From NCBI GenBank assembly GCA_041300865.1, contig JBFYTF010000172.1:62001-126000 (forward strand): a stretch of 64,000 bases of DNA. The letters run 5' to 3'. The translations under genes and the position numbers were made by a program. This stretch comes from JAAYZQ01 sp041300865. GTDB lineage: Bacteria > Chloroflexota > Anaerolineae > JAAYZQ01. This document shows, piece by piece, positions 42,901-50,321 of this stretch (positions are counted from its first letter, which is position 1; every line of letters begins with the position of its first letter). The notes under the pieces are model-generated. The model worked only from the letters and a program-made list of their open reading frames with translations, was not told where the DNA came from and searched no databases.

Positions 42901-44259
42901 GAGGCCATCCACGCTCAGCGTTGAATCTGCCTGGAGCAAGAGGGCGGCAGTCCCCGCGACATGAGGGGCGGCCATGGACGTGCCGCGGTAGGTGCCATAG
43001 ATGCCCCCAGGAAGGCTGGACCGGATGGAGGTGCCGGGAGCCGCCACTTCGGGCTTGATCTCACCCCACGGCGAGGGGCCGCGGCTGCTGAAACTGGCGA
43101 CGACGTCCAAGTCATCGGTGGCGCCGACGGCAATGGACTCTGGGTAGCTTGCAGGGCTGGCTACGGTGGCAACCGCGGAGCCCTCATTGCCTGCGGCAAA
43201 GACGGGAATGATGCCTGCTACACGCAGGGCCTGTACGTCCTGGCGAAAGACCTCTTCCGAGCCGTCGGCATTGCCCCAGGAGCCGTTGAACACGTCGGGG
43301 GCCAGGTCCGGGTCGCCCGCAGGGGCGAGGATCCACTGGAAGGCGGCGTGGATCCAGCTGTCGTAGCCATAACCGGCGTCATCCAGCGTCTTCACGGCGA
43401 TCCACCTGGCGCCTGGGGCAACGCCGATGGACCGCCCTTCAGAATCCTGCCCGCCCACCGCCGTGCCCGTCACGTGGGTGCCGTGCCCATTGCCGTCTAC
43501 CGGATAGAGCGCGCCTGCATCGGTGGTGCAGAACCAATTGCCCAGGTGGTTAACTACCCCCTCCGCCTTGTAGCCGCGATAGCGCTCCACCAGGGCGGGG
43601 TGCAGCCAGTCGACCCCCGTGTCGACGACGGCGACGGTCACACCGCTGCCGTCCAGCCCCAGCGTTTGCCACGCGAGGTCGGCACGCACGTGGGCCACGT
43701 TCCATTCGACCGCACCGGGCTCCGTCTCAGCCGGGCCCAGATCCGGATCCATGGGCTCTACCCAGCGAATCAAGCGGTCGCTGCGAATGAGGCTTACCTC
43801 GGGCTGTGCGGCGACGGTGAGCAGTGTGTTGACGTCGCCGGTGACGGCCACTGCATTAATGACCCAGAGCGACCGCACTTCCTGCACCTGCCCGACGCTC
43901 TGCCGTGCCCGGAGCAGGGCCAGAAGGTCCGCTTGGCTTTCCACGGCGGTGGCCTGCAGCTGAGCCACTAGCTGCTGTCGACTGTCGCCACGGCTGGCGG
44001 TCGCAGGCAAGGAGGACAGATCGACCTGTGAGGCAAGCTCGGCGATGAAACGAAGCTGGTCGCCGGATTCACCCTCGAGCACCTCCTTGAGGAGCGCGGG
44101 CTCCACCCGGGTCCGGAGTGCATCCAGGGTCTCAGGCGGCCAGCCAGGCGCCGGGGAGGGAGGCTCCTGACCGGCCAGGCTGGTTGTAGCCTGCAGGATG
44201 AGTACCAGGAGCAACAGTATACCCGTTGCCACCACGAGCGAGAAGCGAGGTTTCAGCAT
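39913..44259 (-). CDS. secreted multidomain subtilase (S8 peptidase)
   Basis: 1448 aa. Signal peptide (residues 1-29, hydrophobic core ATGILLLLVLILQAT). Inhibitor-like prodomain to about 165, then the S8 catalytic domain with Asp213 (VAVVDTGVDW), His259 (GHGTHVTG), Asn358 (AAGNEG) and Ser428 (GTSMAAPHVAG). Two carboxypeptidase-regulatory-like repeats (about 500-660), a jelly-roll-free middle with 'ILLVDDHI', and two DUF11-type repeats near the end. C-terminus LFLPVLFKRE. Likely exported, degrading external protein. The ATG at 44259 sits at the signal peptide; the frame is open earlier without reason. Confidence 0.9.
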   Translation of the reverse strand: MLKPRFSLVVATGILLLLVLILQATTSLAGQEPPSPAPGWPPETLDALRTRVEPALLKEVLEGESGDQLRFIAELASQVDLSSLPATASRGDSRQQLVAQLQATAVESQADLLALLRARQSVGQVQEVRSLWVINAVAVTGDVNTLLTVAAQPEVSLIRSDRLIRWVEPMDPDLGPAETEPGAVEWNVAHVRADLAWQTLGLDGSGVTVAVVDTGVDWLHPALVERYRGYKAEGVVNHLGNWFCTTDAGALYPVDGNGHGTHVTGTAVGGQDSEGRSIGVAPGARWIAVKTLDDAGYGYDSWIHAAFQWILAPAGDPDLAPDVFNGSWGNADGSEEVFRQDVQALRVAGIIPVFAAGNEGSAVATVASPASYPESIAVGATDDLDVVASFSSRGPSPWGEIKPEVAAPGTSIRSSLPGGIYGTYRGTSMAAPHVAGTAALLLQADSTLSVDGLEAILESTALPLGNTIPNNDTGWGRIDAYRAAAVAMQAGFVTGAVKSQDGTPLPSAQITAYNHEGEVWGTVQSDEAGRYWLALPPGTYDLTAEAFGHAPRTTAGVSIKADVILRLDLILVPLPSGTVQGTVRDAETGAPLAARIWAVDTPAETFSDPTTGRYRLSLPAGTFSIRAALNGYRLWTVPDLLVTAGEAKALDLALVPAPTLLLLDSGGWYYSSKVRYFEEGLDDAGYVYDTWQVRDLAVDVPDLADLAPYEITVWSAPFDSPGLIGAAEVISGYLSSGGKVFLTGQDVGYWDGGLDITGGRKYFPELLKAVAVLDDAGRNELVGLPGELLDGMALTINGPDSAQNQLFPDAIALVDTRDASLVGEYVDVGGAALRCSGCQSYRAVYLAAGLEGLGTRADRAEVLSRSLAWLASPPPATAVQLDPPEQEQVWRGDTTTVTYTVELRNEGARPDRFALELGPSDWRTTLWDAHLDDMPVTESLELSPCQTQTLRLEVEVPAGVTWNTSDVVTLTAHSSNDPAQVAQATFRTKAPAPILLVDDHIWEDFSDRYRAALETNRLPYDYWRAGHSPILGLSSPSLEDLQAYRIVIWFTGYDWYSPLAPSDEVHLAAYLQGGGRLLLSSQDYLLSANSDFAETYLGAANYTESLSSTAVTGAVGSPVGDGMVQRALSYPFKNWSDALKAAPEARPAFWGQHGQPAALSLTSTHWKTAFFAFSMEAFDAGGLAEVMSRTAGWMSPLGDSTMTVDRPGASEGEQLSYDLQIQNTGPLPLLTASLVNPVPLNTTYVPGSLEGPAAYESSANRITWAGALASGAVVTIRYRLQLDSPLPDGTAVTNRAQLRDESGLVVKLAAASRVDAPNLSSSTLTASPSSPTPSQAMTYTFTLHNDGPRAAQASLVDPVPQRAYYQPGSAWASSGAISDTDQAVFWTGSIEPGATVIVRLPVALQPAAAAHYILNRAQLEDGAGGSTTLEAYAWVEARLFLPVLFKRE

Positions 44260-44359
44260 CGGCACAGCACTCCATAAGGTTAGGCCCAACGCTGGGCGGT
44301 TCAGTACTCGACGGGGGAGGGGAGCGGTTGATGACCCAGGCACAGGAGCGCGTTATCAC

Positions 44360-44392
44360 GCCTGGCCGGCGGCGACGTTGCCGCAGCCAGGC
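44360..44392 (-). terminator. hairpin after lipoprotein gene
   Basis: GCCTGGC/GCCAGGC outer stem with inner GCGGC/GCCGC pairing; no T tract. Possible RNA end or processing hairpin between the lipoprotein and the subtilase. Confidence 0.3.
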
Positions 44393-44404
44393 CGGGGCAT
44401 TCGT

Positions 44405-44929
44405 CTACAAGTTGATGGCCCCCAGGTCGAGGATCTCACCTTCCAGGACATCATAGATAATCGGTCGGTTGTTCTCGCTGATGGCCACCGCGCTCTCCGG
44501 CTCAGTTCCAATGACAACAACGTACTTGCCCGGAGGGATGTTCGCCAAGTGAAAGGTGCCATCGGGCGAAATGGGAGTACTGGGATGAATGGAGGGCTCG
44601 AGGACAAAGATCCCCTCGTCGTTTTCGTCGCCCACAAAGGGCGCAAAGAAGATGGTCAGCTCTTGGCCCTCCCAGCCGGCCGGTCTCGAGGCCACGAGCC
44701 CTTGCGCTCCGCCAAAGCCGGCGGCCGGCGTTGCGGGTAGCGATGTGGCCGTGGGCAGCGGGCTTTCCATGAGCTCGGTGGTAGCAGTGGCTTCGGGTGA
44801 AGGCACGGGAGTGGGGTTGGTGACGGTAGTGGGTTCGACGGCGTTCGGCGTGCCACAAGCCGCCAGGCCGAGGATCAAACTCAGGGCCAGCAAGAGCGGG
44901 CCGATAGGCAAGATTCGGGAGCGCTGCAT
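44405..44929 (-). CDS. lipoprotein of unknown function
   Basis: 174 aa. Signal peptide with lipobox LAAC (residues about 22-25), then a Thr/Pro/Ser-rich stretch (TVTNPTPVPSPEATATTE) of about 50 residues, and a small C-terminal domain with PDGTFHLANIPPGKYVVVIG, typical for a carboxypeptidase-regulatory-like (Ig-type) fold. Anchored outside the membrane. Position next to the subtilase suggests a related extracellular role. Start ATG 44929. Confidence 0.8.
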   Translation of the reverse strand: MQRSRILPIGPLLLALSLILGLAACGTPNAVEPTTVTNPTPVPSPEATATTELMESPLPTATSLPATPAAGFGGAQGLVASRPAGWEGQELTIFFAPFVGDENDEGIFVLEPSIHPSTPISPDGTFHLANIPPGKYVVVIGTEPESAVAISENNRPIIYDVLEGEILDLGAINL

Positions 44930-44956
44930 TACACTTTACCTCAACTATGGTTTGAA

Positions 44957-44997
44957 CAAAAGAAAAGGGAGTGGGGCTGCTAGGCACCCCCACTCCC
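44957..44997 (-). terminator. intrinsic terminator after secreted repeat protein
   Basis: Minus strand GGGAGTGGGG ... CCCCACTCCC stem (10 bp) with an 11-base loop, followed by TTTTCTTTTG. A clear Rho-independent terminator 15 bases after the stop of the 45014 gene. Confidence 0.85.
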
Positions 44998-45013
44998 CTC
45001 AGCTTAGACGATC

Positions 45014-46438
45014 TTAGGGGACGACCATCCCATTGTAGTCTTCCGCGAGGACGTCTGCGCCGGCGGTTTTCTGCACACGGACCACCACGATGACCGGCTG
45101 GCCGTTCGTGCTCGAGACCTCAATGGCACCACCGAAGGGGTTGACGCCAAAGTCGGTGTTGCTGCCCGAGGCCAGCTGCCAGTTGGTGTTGGCCTTGATC
45201 ATCGAGCCGATGGTCAGGGGGTGCGTTGCCTTCAGCAGGCCGTCGGCACCGTAGTACCGGACCTCGACGGTGGCATCCGCGCCGCCGATGTTCATGATGG
45301 CCACGTAGGACCGCTCGCCCAGGGTTGGGTCGGCTTTCCAGCGGATATAGGGCGCCGCGACCTTGGTCCCACCGCCGGACTGGCCGACGAACGCGGTCTC
45401 GGTCAGGGTCACGCCACTGACCTTGCCCATGGCGATGAGCGGCACAGAGTTGGTGCTGCGGATGACGGCCGAGCCAACAACACCCTCCAGGTCGCCGTCA
45501 TTCGCCACGTATTGGCACGGGTTGGCGCTGATCTTGTTGCCCACCGGGATGCTCAGGCTGGGGGTGGTGTAGACCAGTGCGCCGGCCGTGTTGTAGAAAT
45601 CGATGGCGACGCTGGCCTGGGACGCACCGACGTTCTGGATGGCATAGTAGGATGTCTGCTGCCCGGCGCCGAAGGCGCGGCACATCATGCTGGCCATGTA
45701 GATCGTCGTCGCACCCGCATCAGCCGGCAGTCCCTCAAAGGCCTTGGCAGCGCGCCCGGCATCCGCAGTTTCCTGCGCCGAGGCGACAACCGCACCACCG
45801 GGGGCCGAGATCGTGGCCGACCCGCTAAAGCCGGCACCGAGGGCGGCAGCCATGTCAGCGGCCGTCACGATCTTGGAAGACTGGGGCTGGATGGCATACG
45901 TCTGCTCAAATGCGGCAGTGGCGCTGCCCGTGGCAAAGACGCTCAGCGTCGCATTCACAGCCACGTCACCGACGTTCTGGATGCCGATGGTGCTGGTGCT
46001 GTACCCGAACCTCTGGTAGAGGACCGTCGGGATGAAAAAGTCCGAGGACGCCATCGCCGGATCGAAGGCGGTGTACAGGGGCCGGGCATAGTTGGTGTCG
46101 GGGCCGGTCTGAGCAATGTTGACGGCCGTGGCGATCACGGGCACGTCAGACTCGAGAACTGCACCGCCCTTGAACGGATCGGTGATGCCCGCCACGTTCC
46201 CGATAAAGAGCGAGCCGGCCTTGTGGCCCAACAACACGATGGGATCCGCGGTCACCGGGGTGCTGCTGCCCTCGGCATAGTAGTGGATCCACAGGTTGCC
46301 CCCGGTGGCATCAGGCGTGTAGTACGTGATGGACGTGCTCCATGCCTGGCTCGTTGCAGATTGTGCCAACGCCGCCTGGGGGACTAGGCTGACGATCAAC
46401 AACAGTGCGATCGCCGTGACGATAGATACCTTCTTCAT
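45014..46438 (-). CDS. secreted protein with three repeated beta-sandwich-like units
   Basis: 474 aa. Signal peptide MKKVSIVTAIALLLIVSLVP ending ALA (residue 25). Then at least three similar units of about 130 residues, seen as STIGIQNVGDVAVNATLSVF, SYYAIQNVGASQASVAIDFY and SYVAIMNIGGADATVEVRYY, each followed by a glycine-rich stretch and a hydrophobic strand. I do not recognise the family; it looks like an adhesin or cell-surface layer protein. No sorting motif or lipobox. ATG 46438 follows AAGGAGG; an ATG 6 bases earlier overlaps the ribosome site. Confidence 0.82.
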   Translation of the reverse strand: MKKVSIVTAIALLLIVSLVPQAALAQSATSQAWSTSITYYTPDATGGNLWIHYYAEGSSTPVTADPIVLLGHKAGSLFIGNVAGITDPFKGGAVLESDVPVIATAVNIAQTGPDTNYARPLYTAFDPAMASSDFFIPTVLYQRFGYSTSTIGIQNVGDVAVNATLSVFATGSATAAFEQTYAIQPQSSKIVTAADMAAALGAGFSGSATISAPGGAVVASAQETADAGRAAKAFEGLPADAGATTIYMASMMCRAFGAGQQTSYYAIQNVGASQASVAIDFYNTAGALVYTTPSLSIPVGNKISANPCQYVANDGDLEGVVGSAVIRSTNSVPLIAMGKVSGVTLTETAFVGQSGGGTKVAAPYIRWKADPTLGERSYVAIMNIGGADATVEVRYYGADGLLKATHPLTIGSMIKANTNWQLASGSNTDFGVNPFGGAIEVSSTNGQPVIVVVRVQKTAGADVLAEDYNGMVVP

Positions 46439-46493
46439 CGACATCCTCCTTCTCTCTGTATAGTCGCATTGTGGTCTCGATTCCACTGCTGCC

Positions 46494-46522
46494 ATTCTAC
46501 CTGGGATCGGCCGCCAGATCAA
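46494..46522 (-). promoter_or_regulatory. promoter of secreted repeat protein
   Basis: Minus strand TTGATC, 17 bases, TAGAAT. It is 56 bases upstream of the 46438 ATG. Confidence 0.6.
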
Positions 46523-46579
46523 TAGCTACTTCGGGTAGGAGTGGCCCAGATTGGCCTCCACGACGATAATCCTTTTGGG

Positions 46580-47767
46580 CTATTGGGGCTCTTGCACGCC
46601 CATAAGCCCTTTGTACAGGCGCTCATGCTCGGCGGCAACAGTCGCGATGGAAAAGCGCCTCACGTGCTGCCGGGCCCTCGCGGCTAGAGCCTGTGCCTGC
46701 TCCCAGTCGCCCAGCATCGCCACAACTCCCCGGGCCAGCGCCGCGGCATCGCCCGGGGGAACTAGGCGCCCGGTGCTTCCCTCCTGTATCAACTCGCGGC
46801 TGCCGGAGACGTCGGTGGCGACGACCGGCACGCCGGCCGCCATGCTTTCCAGGATCACCGTCGGTAGCCCTTCCCAGAGCGAGGAAGAGACAAACAGATC
46901 CATGGCGGCCAGCAGCTGTTCCACGTCCTGCCTGGGCCCGGTAATGTGCACCGCCTGCCCCAGCCCCAGCTCGGCGGTGCGTGCCCGCAGCTCGTCCGCC
47001 AGCTCTCCATCACCCACGATCAAGAGCTGAGCGGACGGCACCTGGACCACGATCAGCTTCATGGCCTCAAGCAGAAAGTCGTATCCCTTCTGGACCGTCA
47101 GCCGTCCCACCGTTCCCAGCAGGGGTGAGTCCGGCGCCACGTGGAACTCGGCGCGCTTGTCCTCCCGGGCAGCGAAACGGGCAGGCGAATCGAAGCGCTG
47201 CAGGTCGATGGCATTGTAGAGGCACGGGCTCTCTTTGCCAAGCAGCCGTGCCAGCCAGCGGCGGTCCAGGTTGGCGGCTACCTGGCGGGAGATGCCAATC
47301 TCCCGCTGGAACAACAGGGGGTAGAGCAGGTTGGTAAGCATCAGGCGCCGGACCGGACGCTTTGGCCACTCCAGCTCGTTGTGCACGGTGCGCACTAGCT
47401 GCCGCGCATCCAGCGTGCGGGCGAGGAGCAAGGCGAGGCCATCGCCGAACTCGGAGTGGCTGTGGATGATGTCCACCCGTTGGCCGGCCAGCTCTCGCTG
47501 GATGCCCCGCCAACTGTCGATGAAGCTGCGATAAGGATGTGCCGGATCCATGGTCGCTGCCAAGAAGGCATGGATGCCCTCCCTTTTCAGCGTAGCTTGC
47601 CACTGTTCCTCGTAGGGCGCCCGGAAGCGCCACAGGCCGCACAGCACCGGCTCCACCTGGCTGCCGCCCAGGGCACGGCACAGCTCGATGCCGAATCGCT
47701 CGATGCCGCCCAGGGGCCCTTCGACCGCGAAACCGGCGACGATCTCCAGGACCCGGATGGGATTCAC
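46580..47767 (-). CDS. GT4-type glycosyltransferase
   Basis: 395 aa. GT-B fold: LSSLWEGLPTVILESMAAGVPVV is the classic GT4 donor-binding motif (EG...PTVILE...GVPVVAT, with the ExxxxxE Glu), plus LLGTVGRLTVQKGYDFLLEA and an N-terminal EIVAGFAVEGPLGG. It transfers a nucleotide sugar to a growing glycan on the membrane surface. Last gene of the polysaccharide operon. GTG start overlaps the previous stop. Confidence 0.87.
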   Translation of the reverse strand: MNPIRVLEIVAGFAVEGPLGGIERFGIELCRALGGSQVEPVLCGLWRFRAPYEEQWQATLKREGIHAFLAATMDPAHPYRSFIDSWRGIQRELAGQRVDIIHSHSEFGDGLALLLARTLDARQLVRTVHNELEWPKRPVRRLMLTNLLYPLLFQREIGISRQVAANLDRRWLARLLGKESPCLYNAIDLQRFDSPARFAAREDKRAEFHVAPDSPLLGTVGRLTVQKGYDFLLEAMKLIVVQVPSAQLLIVGDGELADELRARTAELGLGQAVHITGPRQDVEQLLAAMDLFVSSSLWEGLPTVILESMAAGVPVVATDVSGSRELIQEGSTGRLVPPGDAAALARGVVAMLGDWEQAQALAARARQHVRRFSIATVAAEHERLYKGLMGVQEPQ

Positions 47768-49104
47768 GGCTGCCCGCCTTCTGCGTTGGACTCGGACAGG
47801 CGCCGGAAATCGGCCGCTACCAACTCGCCCGCTCGCGAGGCCCAGGTGTGCAGTGGAGGCAGTGCGTCGGCAATTTGGTGCCGGAGCTCTGCCCTCTGGT
47901 CCCAGGCCCTCTCCAGGAGGGCTGCCAGCTTCTGCGGCTCAACCTCGTCGATATCCACGACCCAGGGCTCAAGGCCGAGCATGCGCAGCACACCCCGGGT
48001 CTTGTATTGATAGCCGATGGCAACGACCGGTACACCCTCGGTCAGGGCAAAGATGTTCGAGTGGAGCCGGGTGCCGAGGAACAGATCCATTTGCCCGTAT
48101 GCGGCACGCAGCAACCCGGGAGGGACCTGGCGGTCGAGCAGCACCACCGGGCTGACCAGGTCACCCAGCCGGGCGAGCAACCGCCGGGCCGGAACCCGAT
48201 CGTCTTCGGCCTGCGTGGGGCCCTGGACCTGAGCAAAGAGCACCACGCCGCCGCCGTGGGCAGCCACAAAGGCCCTGATGGCCGCTTCCACAGCCTCTTC
48301 GTAGGTCCCCTGCCCGGCGAAGGAGCGGCTTTGCGCGCCCCAGTGGATCAAAGTGACCCCCAGCCAGGGACGAGGGCTCTGCTCGTCCAGGCCTGCCTCC
48401 TGCAAAAGCGCCAGAGCTTCCCGGCCTTCGCTGCTCCGCCGGGCGGTAAAGGCCAGGTCCGGCAGAAGTTGGCCTGCGGACTCGCGCATCTGCCAGCTCG
48501 CCAACACCGAGGCAGAGATCGGATCGCGGACCAGGAGCAGGCGCAGCCGCGAGAGCACCCGGCGGGCCAGGACCTGTTCCCAACGGCGGTGGAGCGGTCC
48601 CAGGGTCTGGGGGAGGGTGTAGACGGGCTTGTCCGCCAGGCAGGCATAGTAGATGCTGAAGAGGGACAGGAGGAAGGGCAGGCCGATGCGGCCGCTGCTG
48701 TAGAGAAAGTTCCCCGCCGTGCTGACCACGAGGTCGGCCTCGAAGTAGGCTTCGAGCAGGGCACGACGTTGTGCGGAGAGAAAGAGGCTCCCGGGCCGGC
48801 CGCCGAGGCGGTAGCGCGCCAGGGCCAGCAGGCTCTGGACAACAAGCCCGGGCAGGGCGGTCCAGCGCCAGGGAGCCGACGCCGCACCGTGTTGGATGGG
48901 CTTGACCCAGGAGGTGAAGGACGAGACCACGCGGCCCGGGCCGGCGTAACTCGGGGGATCGTTCATGGCCAGGGTAAACTGGGCGCCGGGGAACTGCGCC
49001 TCCAATTGGCACAGGGCGTGTTCGATCAGCGCGTGGTCTCCGGCGTTGCACGCGGAGTGCACGTTGATCAGTAGGATTTTGGCGTTCTCTGGCTCTTGAC
49101 CCAT
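47764..49104 (-). CDS. polysaccharide pyruvyl transferase family protein
   Basis: 446 aa. Seen: LLINVHSACNAGDHALIEHA at the N-terminus (the GD motif of the family) and GTRLHSNIFALTEGVPVVAIGY near the C-terminus. Members (CsaB, WcaK-like) add ketal-pyruvate to sugars of cell-surface polymers; whether this one uses PEP is inferred. No membrane helix. It overlaps the flippase gene by about 37 bases. Confidence 0.85.
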   Translation of the reverse strand: MGQEPENAKILLINVHSACNAGDHALIEHALCQLEAQFPGAQFTLAMNDPPSYAGPGRVVSSFTSWVKPIQHGAASAPWRWTALPGLVVQSLLALARYRLGGRPGSLFLSAQRRALLEAYFEADLVVSTAGNFLYSSGRIGLPFLLSLFSIYYACLADKPVYTLPQTLGPLHRRWEQVLARRVLSRLRLLLVRDPISASVLASWQMRESAGQLLPDLAFTARRSSEGREALALLQEAGLDEQSPRPWLGVTLIHWGAQSRSFAGQGTYEEAVEAAIRAFVAAHGGGVVLFAQVQGPTQAEDDRVPARRLLARLGDLVSPVVLLDRQVPPGLLRAAYGQMDLFLGTRLHSNIFALTEGVPVVAIGYQYKTRGVLRMLGLEPWVVDIDEVEPQKLAALLERAWDQRAELRHQIADALPPLHTWASRAGELVAADFRRLSESNAEGGQP

Positions 49105-50321
49105 AGCAGGAATAACCCCAGGTGACCCAGCAGCAGGACAAGCTCGCTGACCAGGTAGACCCGCGCCACGCCCCTGACGCCCAAGCTATGCACGACAAGC
49201 AGGTTGAGCACGACGTTCACCACCGCGGACACACCCTGTACCCCCACTCGTGCGGACTGCCAGCCGACGGCCACGAGCAGCGCCGCCAGGGCGATGGTGG
49301 GGCAGCGCATGGCCAGGACGCCACTCAGGACGGCCAGCACCTCCGCAGAGCTTTCAAACTCGGGGCCATACAGCAGCGTGACCAGCGGCTCGGCGGCCCA
49401 CCTCAGCCCCGCCGCGAGGGCAACGCCGACCACCAACATGCCGACCACCAACCAGGTGGCGGTGCGCGCCGTCCAGGCCCTGTCCTGTTTATAACCCCGG
49501 CTCAGAAGTGGGACCATGACCTCGTAGACGGCCACGGGGATCAGGAACAGCGTGTTGGTCAGTGTCAGAGCCGGAGCATAGATACCCGCCGCCGATTTCC
49601 CCAGCGCGTTGCCCACGATGGCCAAATCCGCCCGGCCGTACACCACGGCGAATGCGCTGGAGGCGGCGAAAGGCAGCGTCCCGCGCAGGACGGGGCGCAT
49701 CGCGCCCGGCCGGAAGCGTATGCCCAGCTCTCGCCAGACGAGCAGGCCGGAGGCCACGGCAGCCAGGGCGGCGGCGACGAGCCTCGCTGCCATGTAGGCG
49801 GACGGTGCCTGCGAGCCCATTCCGGCGAGGAACAGGCATATGGCGAGGAAGGCCCCTTGCGAGACGATCATCAACAGCGAGGTGAGCTGGTTTCGCATCC
49901 GGGCCTTGAACACACTCCAGATGAGCCTGGCCACCTCTTCGAGCCAGAGAGCCAGTGAGGCAAGCACGACCAGGTTCAGCGGAAAGGACGACGGGTTGAG
50001 ATAAGGCGTGACAATCCATAGGCCCGCCATCCAACCGGCGCCCAGCAGCACTGTCAGCCAGAAGGACGAGCTAAACCATGTATCCAGGTGCTCGCGGTCG
50101 CCGCCTCCTTTGTACAGCAGCCAGTGTTCCAGGCCGAGAGAGCACAGGATGGCAACCAGGCCCACGAGGGCGATGGTGGCCGAATATTGGCCATAAGCAT
50201 CGGGACCGACCTGGCGCGCGACGACGATCAGAATCAGGGCCGAGAGCCCGCGCGACAGGGCTGTCCCCGAAAGCAGAGCGGCGATATTGCCCAGCACTTG
50301 CTTCCGCGAAAAAGTGGTCAC
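49068..50321 (-). CDS. Wzx-type polysaccharide flippase
   Basis: 417 aa, 12-14 hydrophobic segments typical of the MATE/MVF polysaccharide exporter family. N-terminal KQVLGNIAALLSGTALSRGLSALILIVV, then alternating hydrophobic/charged segments; GRADLAIVGNALGKSAAGIYAP is the family-type motif. Moves the lipid-linked repeat unit across the membrane. GTG start, GTGA overlap with the sulfatase stop. Confidence 0.87.
   Translation of the reverse strand: MTTFSRKQVLGNIAALLSGTALSRGLSALILIVVARQVGPDAYGQYSATIALVGLVAILCSLGLEHWLLYKGGGDREHLDTWFSSSFWLTVLLGAGWMAGLWIVTPYLNPSSFPLNLVVLASLALWLEEVARLIWSVFKARMRNQLTSLLMIVSQGAFLAICLFLAGMGSQAPSAYMAARLVAAALAAVASGLLVWRELGIRFRPGAMRPVLRGTLPFAASSAFAVVYGRADLAIVGNALGKSAAGIYAPALTLTNTLFLIPVAVYEVMVPLLSRGYKQDRAWTARTATWLVVGMLVVGVALAAGLRWAAEPLVTLLYGPEFESSAEVLAVLSGVLAMRCPTIALAALLVAVGWQSARVGVQGVSAVVNVVLNLLVVHSLGVRGVARVYLVSELVLLLGHLGLFLLWVKSQRTPKSY

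Noticed and set aside
42961..43971. Plus-strand frame opposite the subtilase
   Set aside because: Overlaps the catalytic domain of the subtilase on the other strand; no ribosome site or motif.
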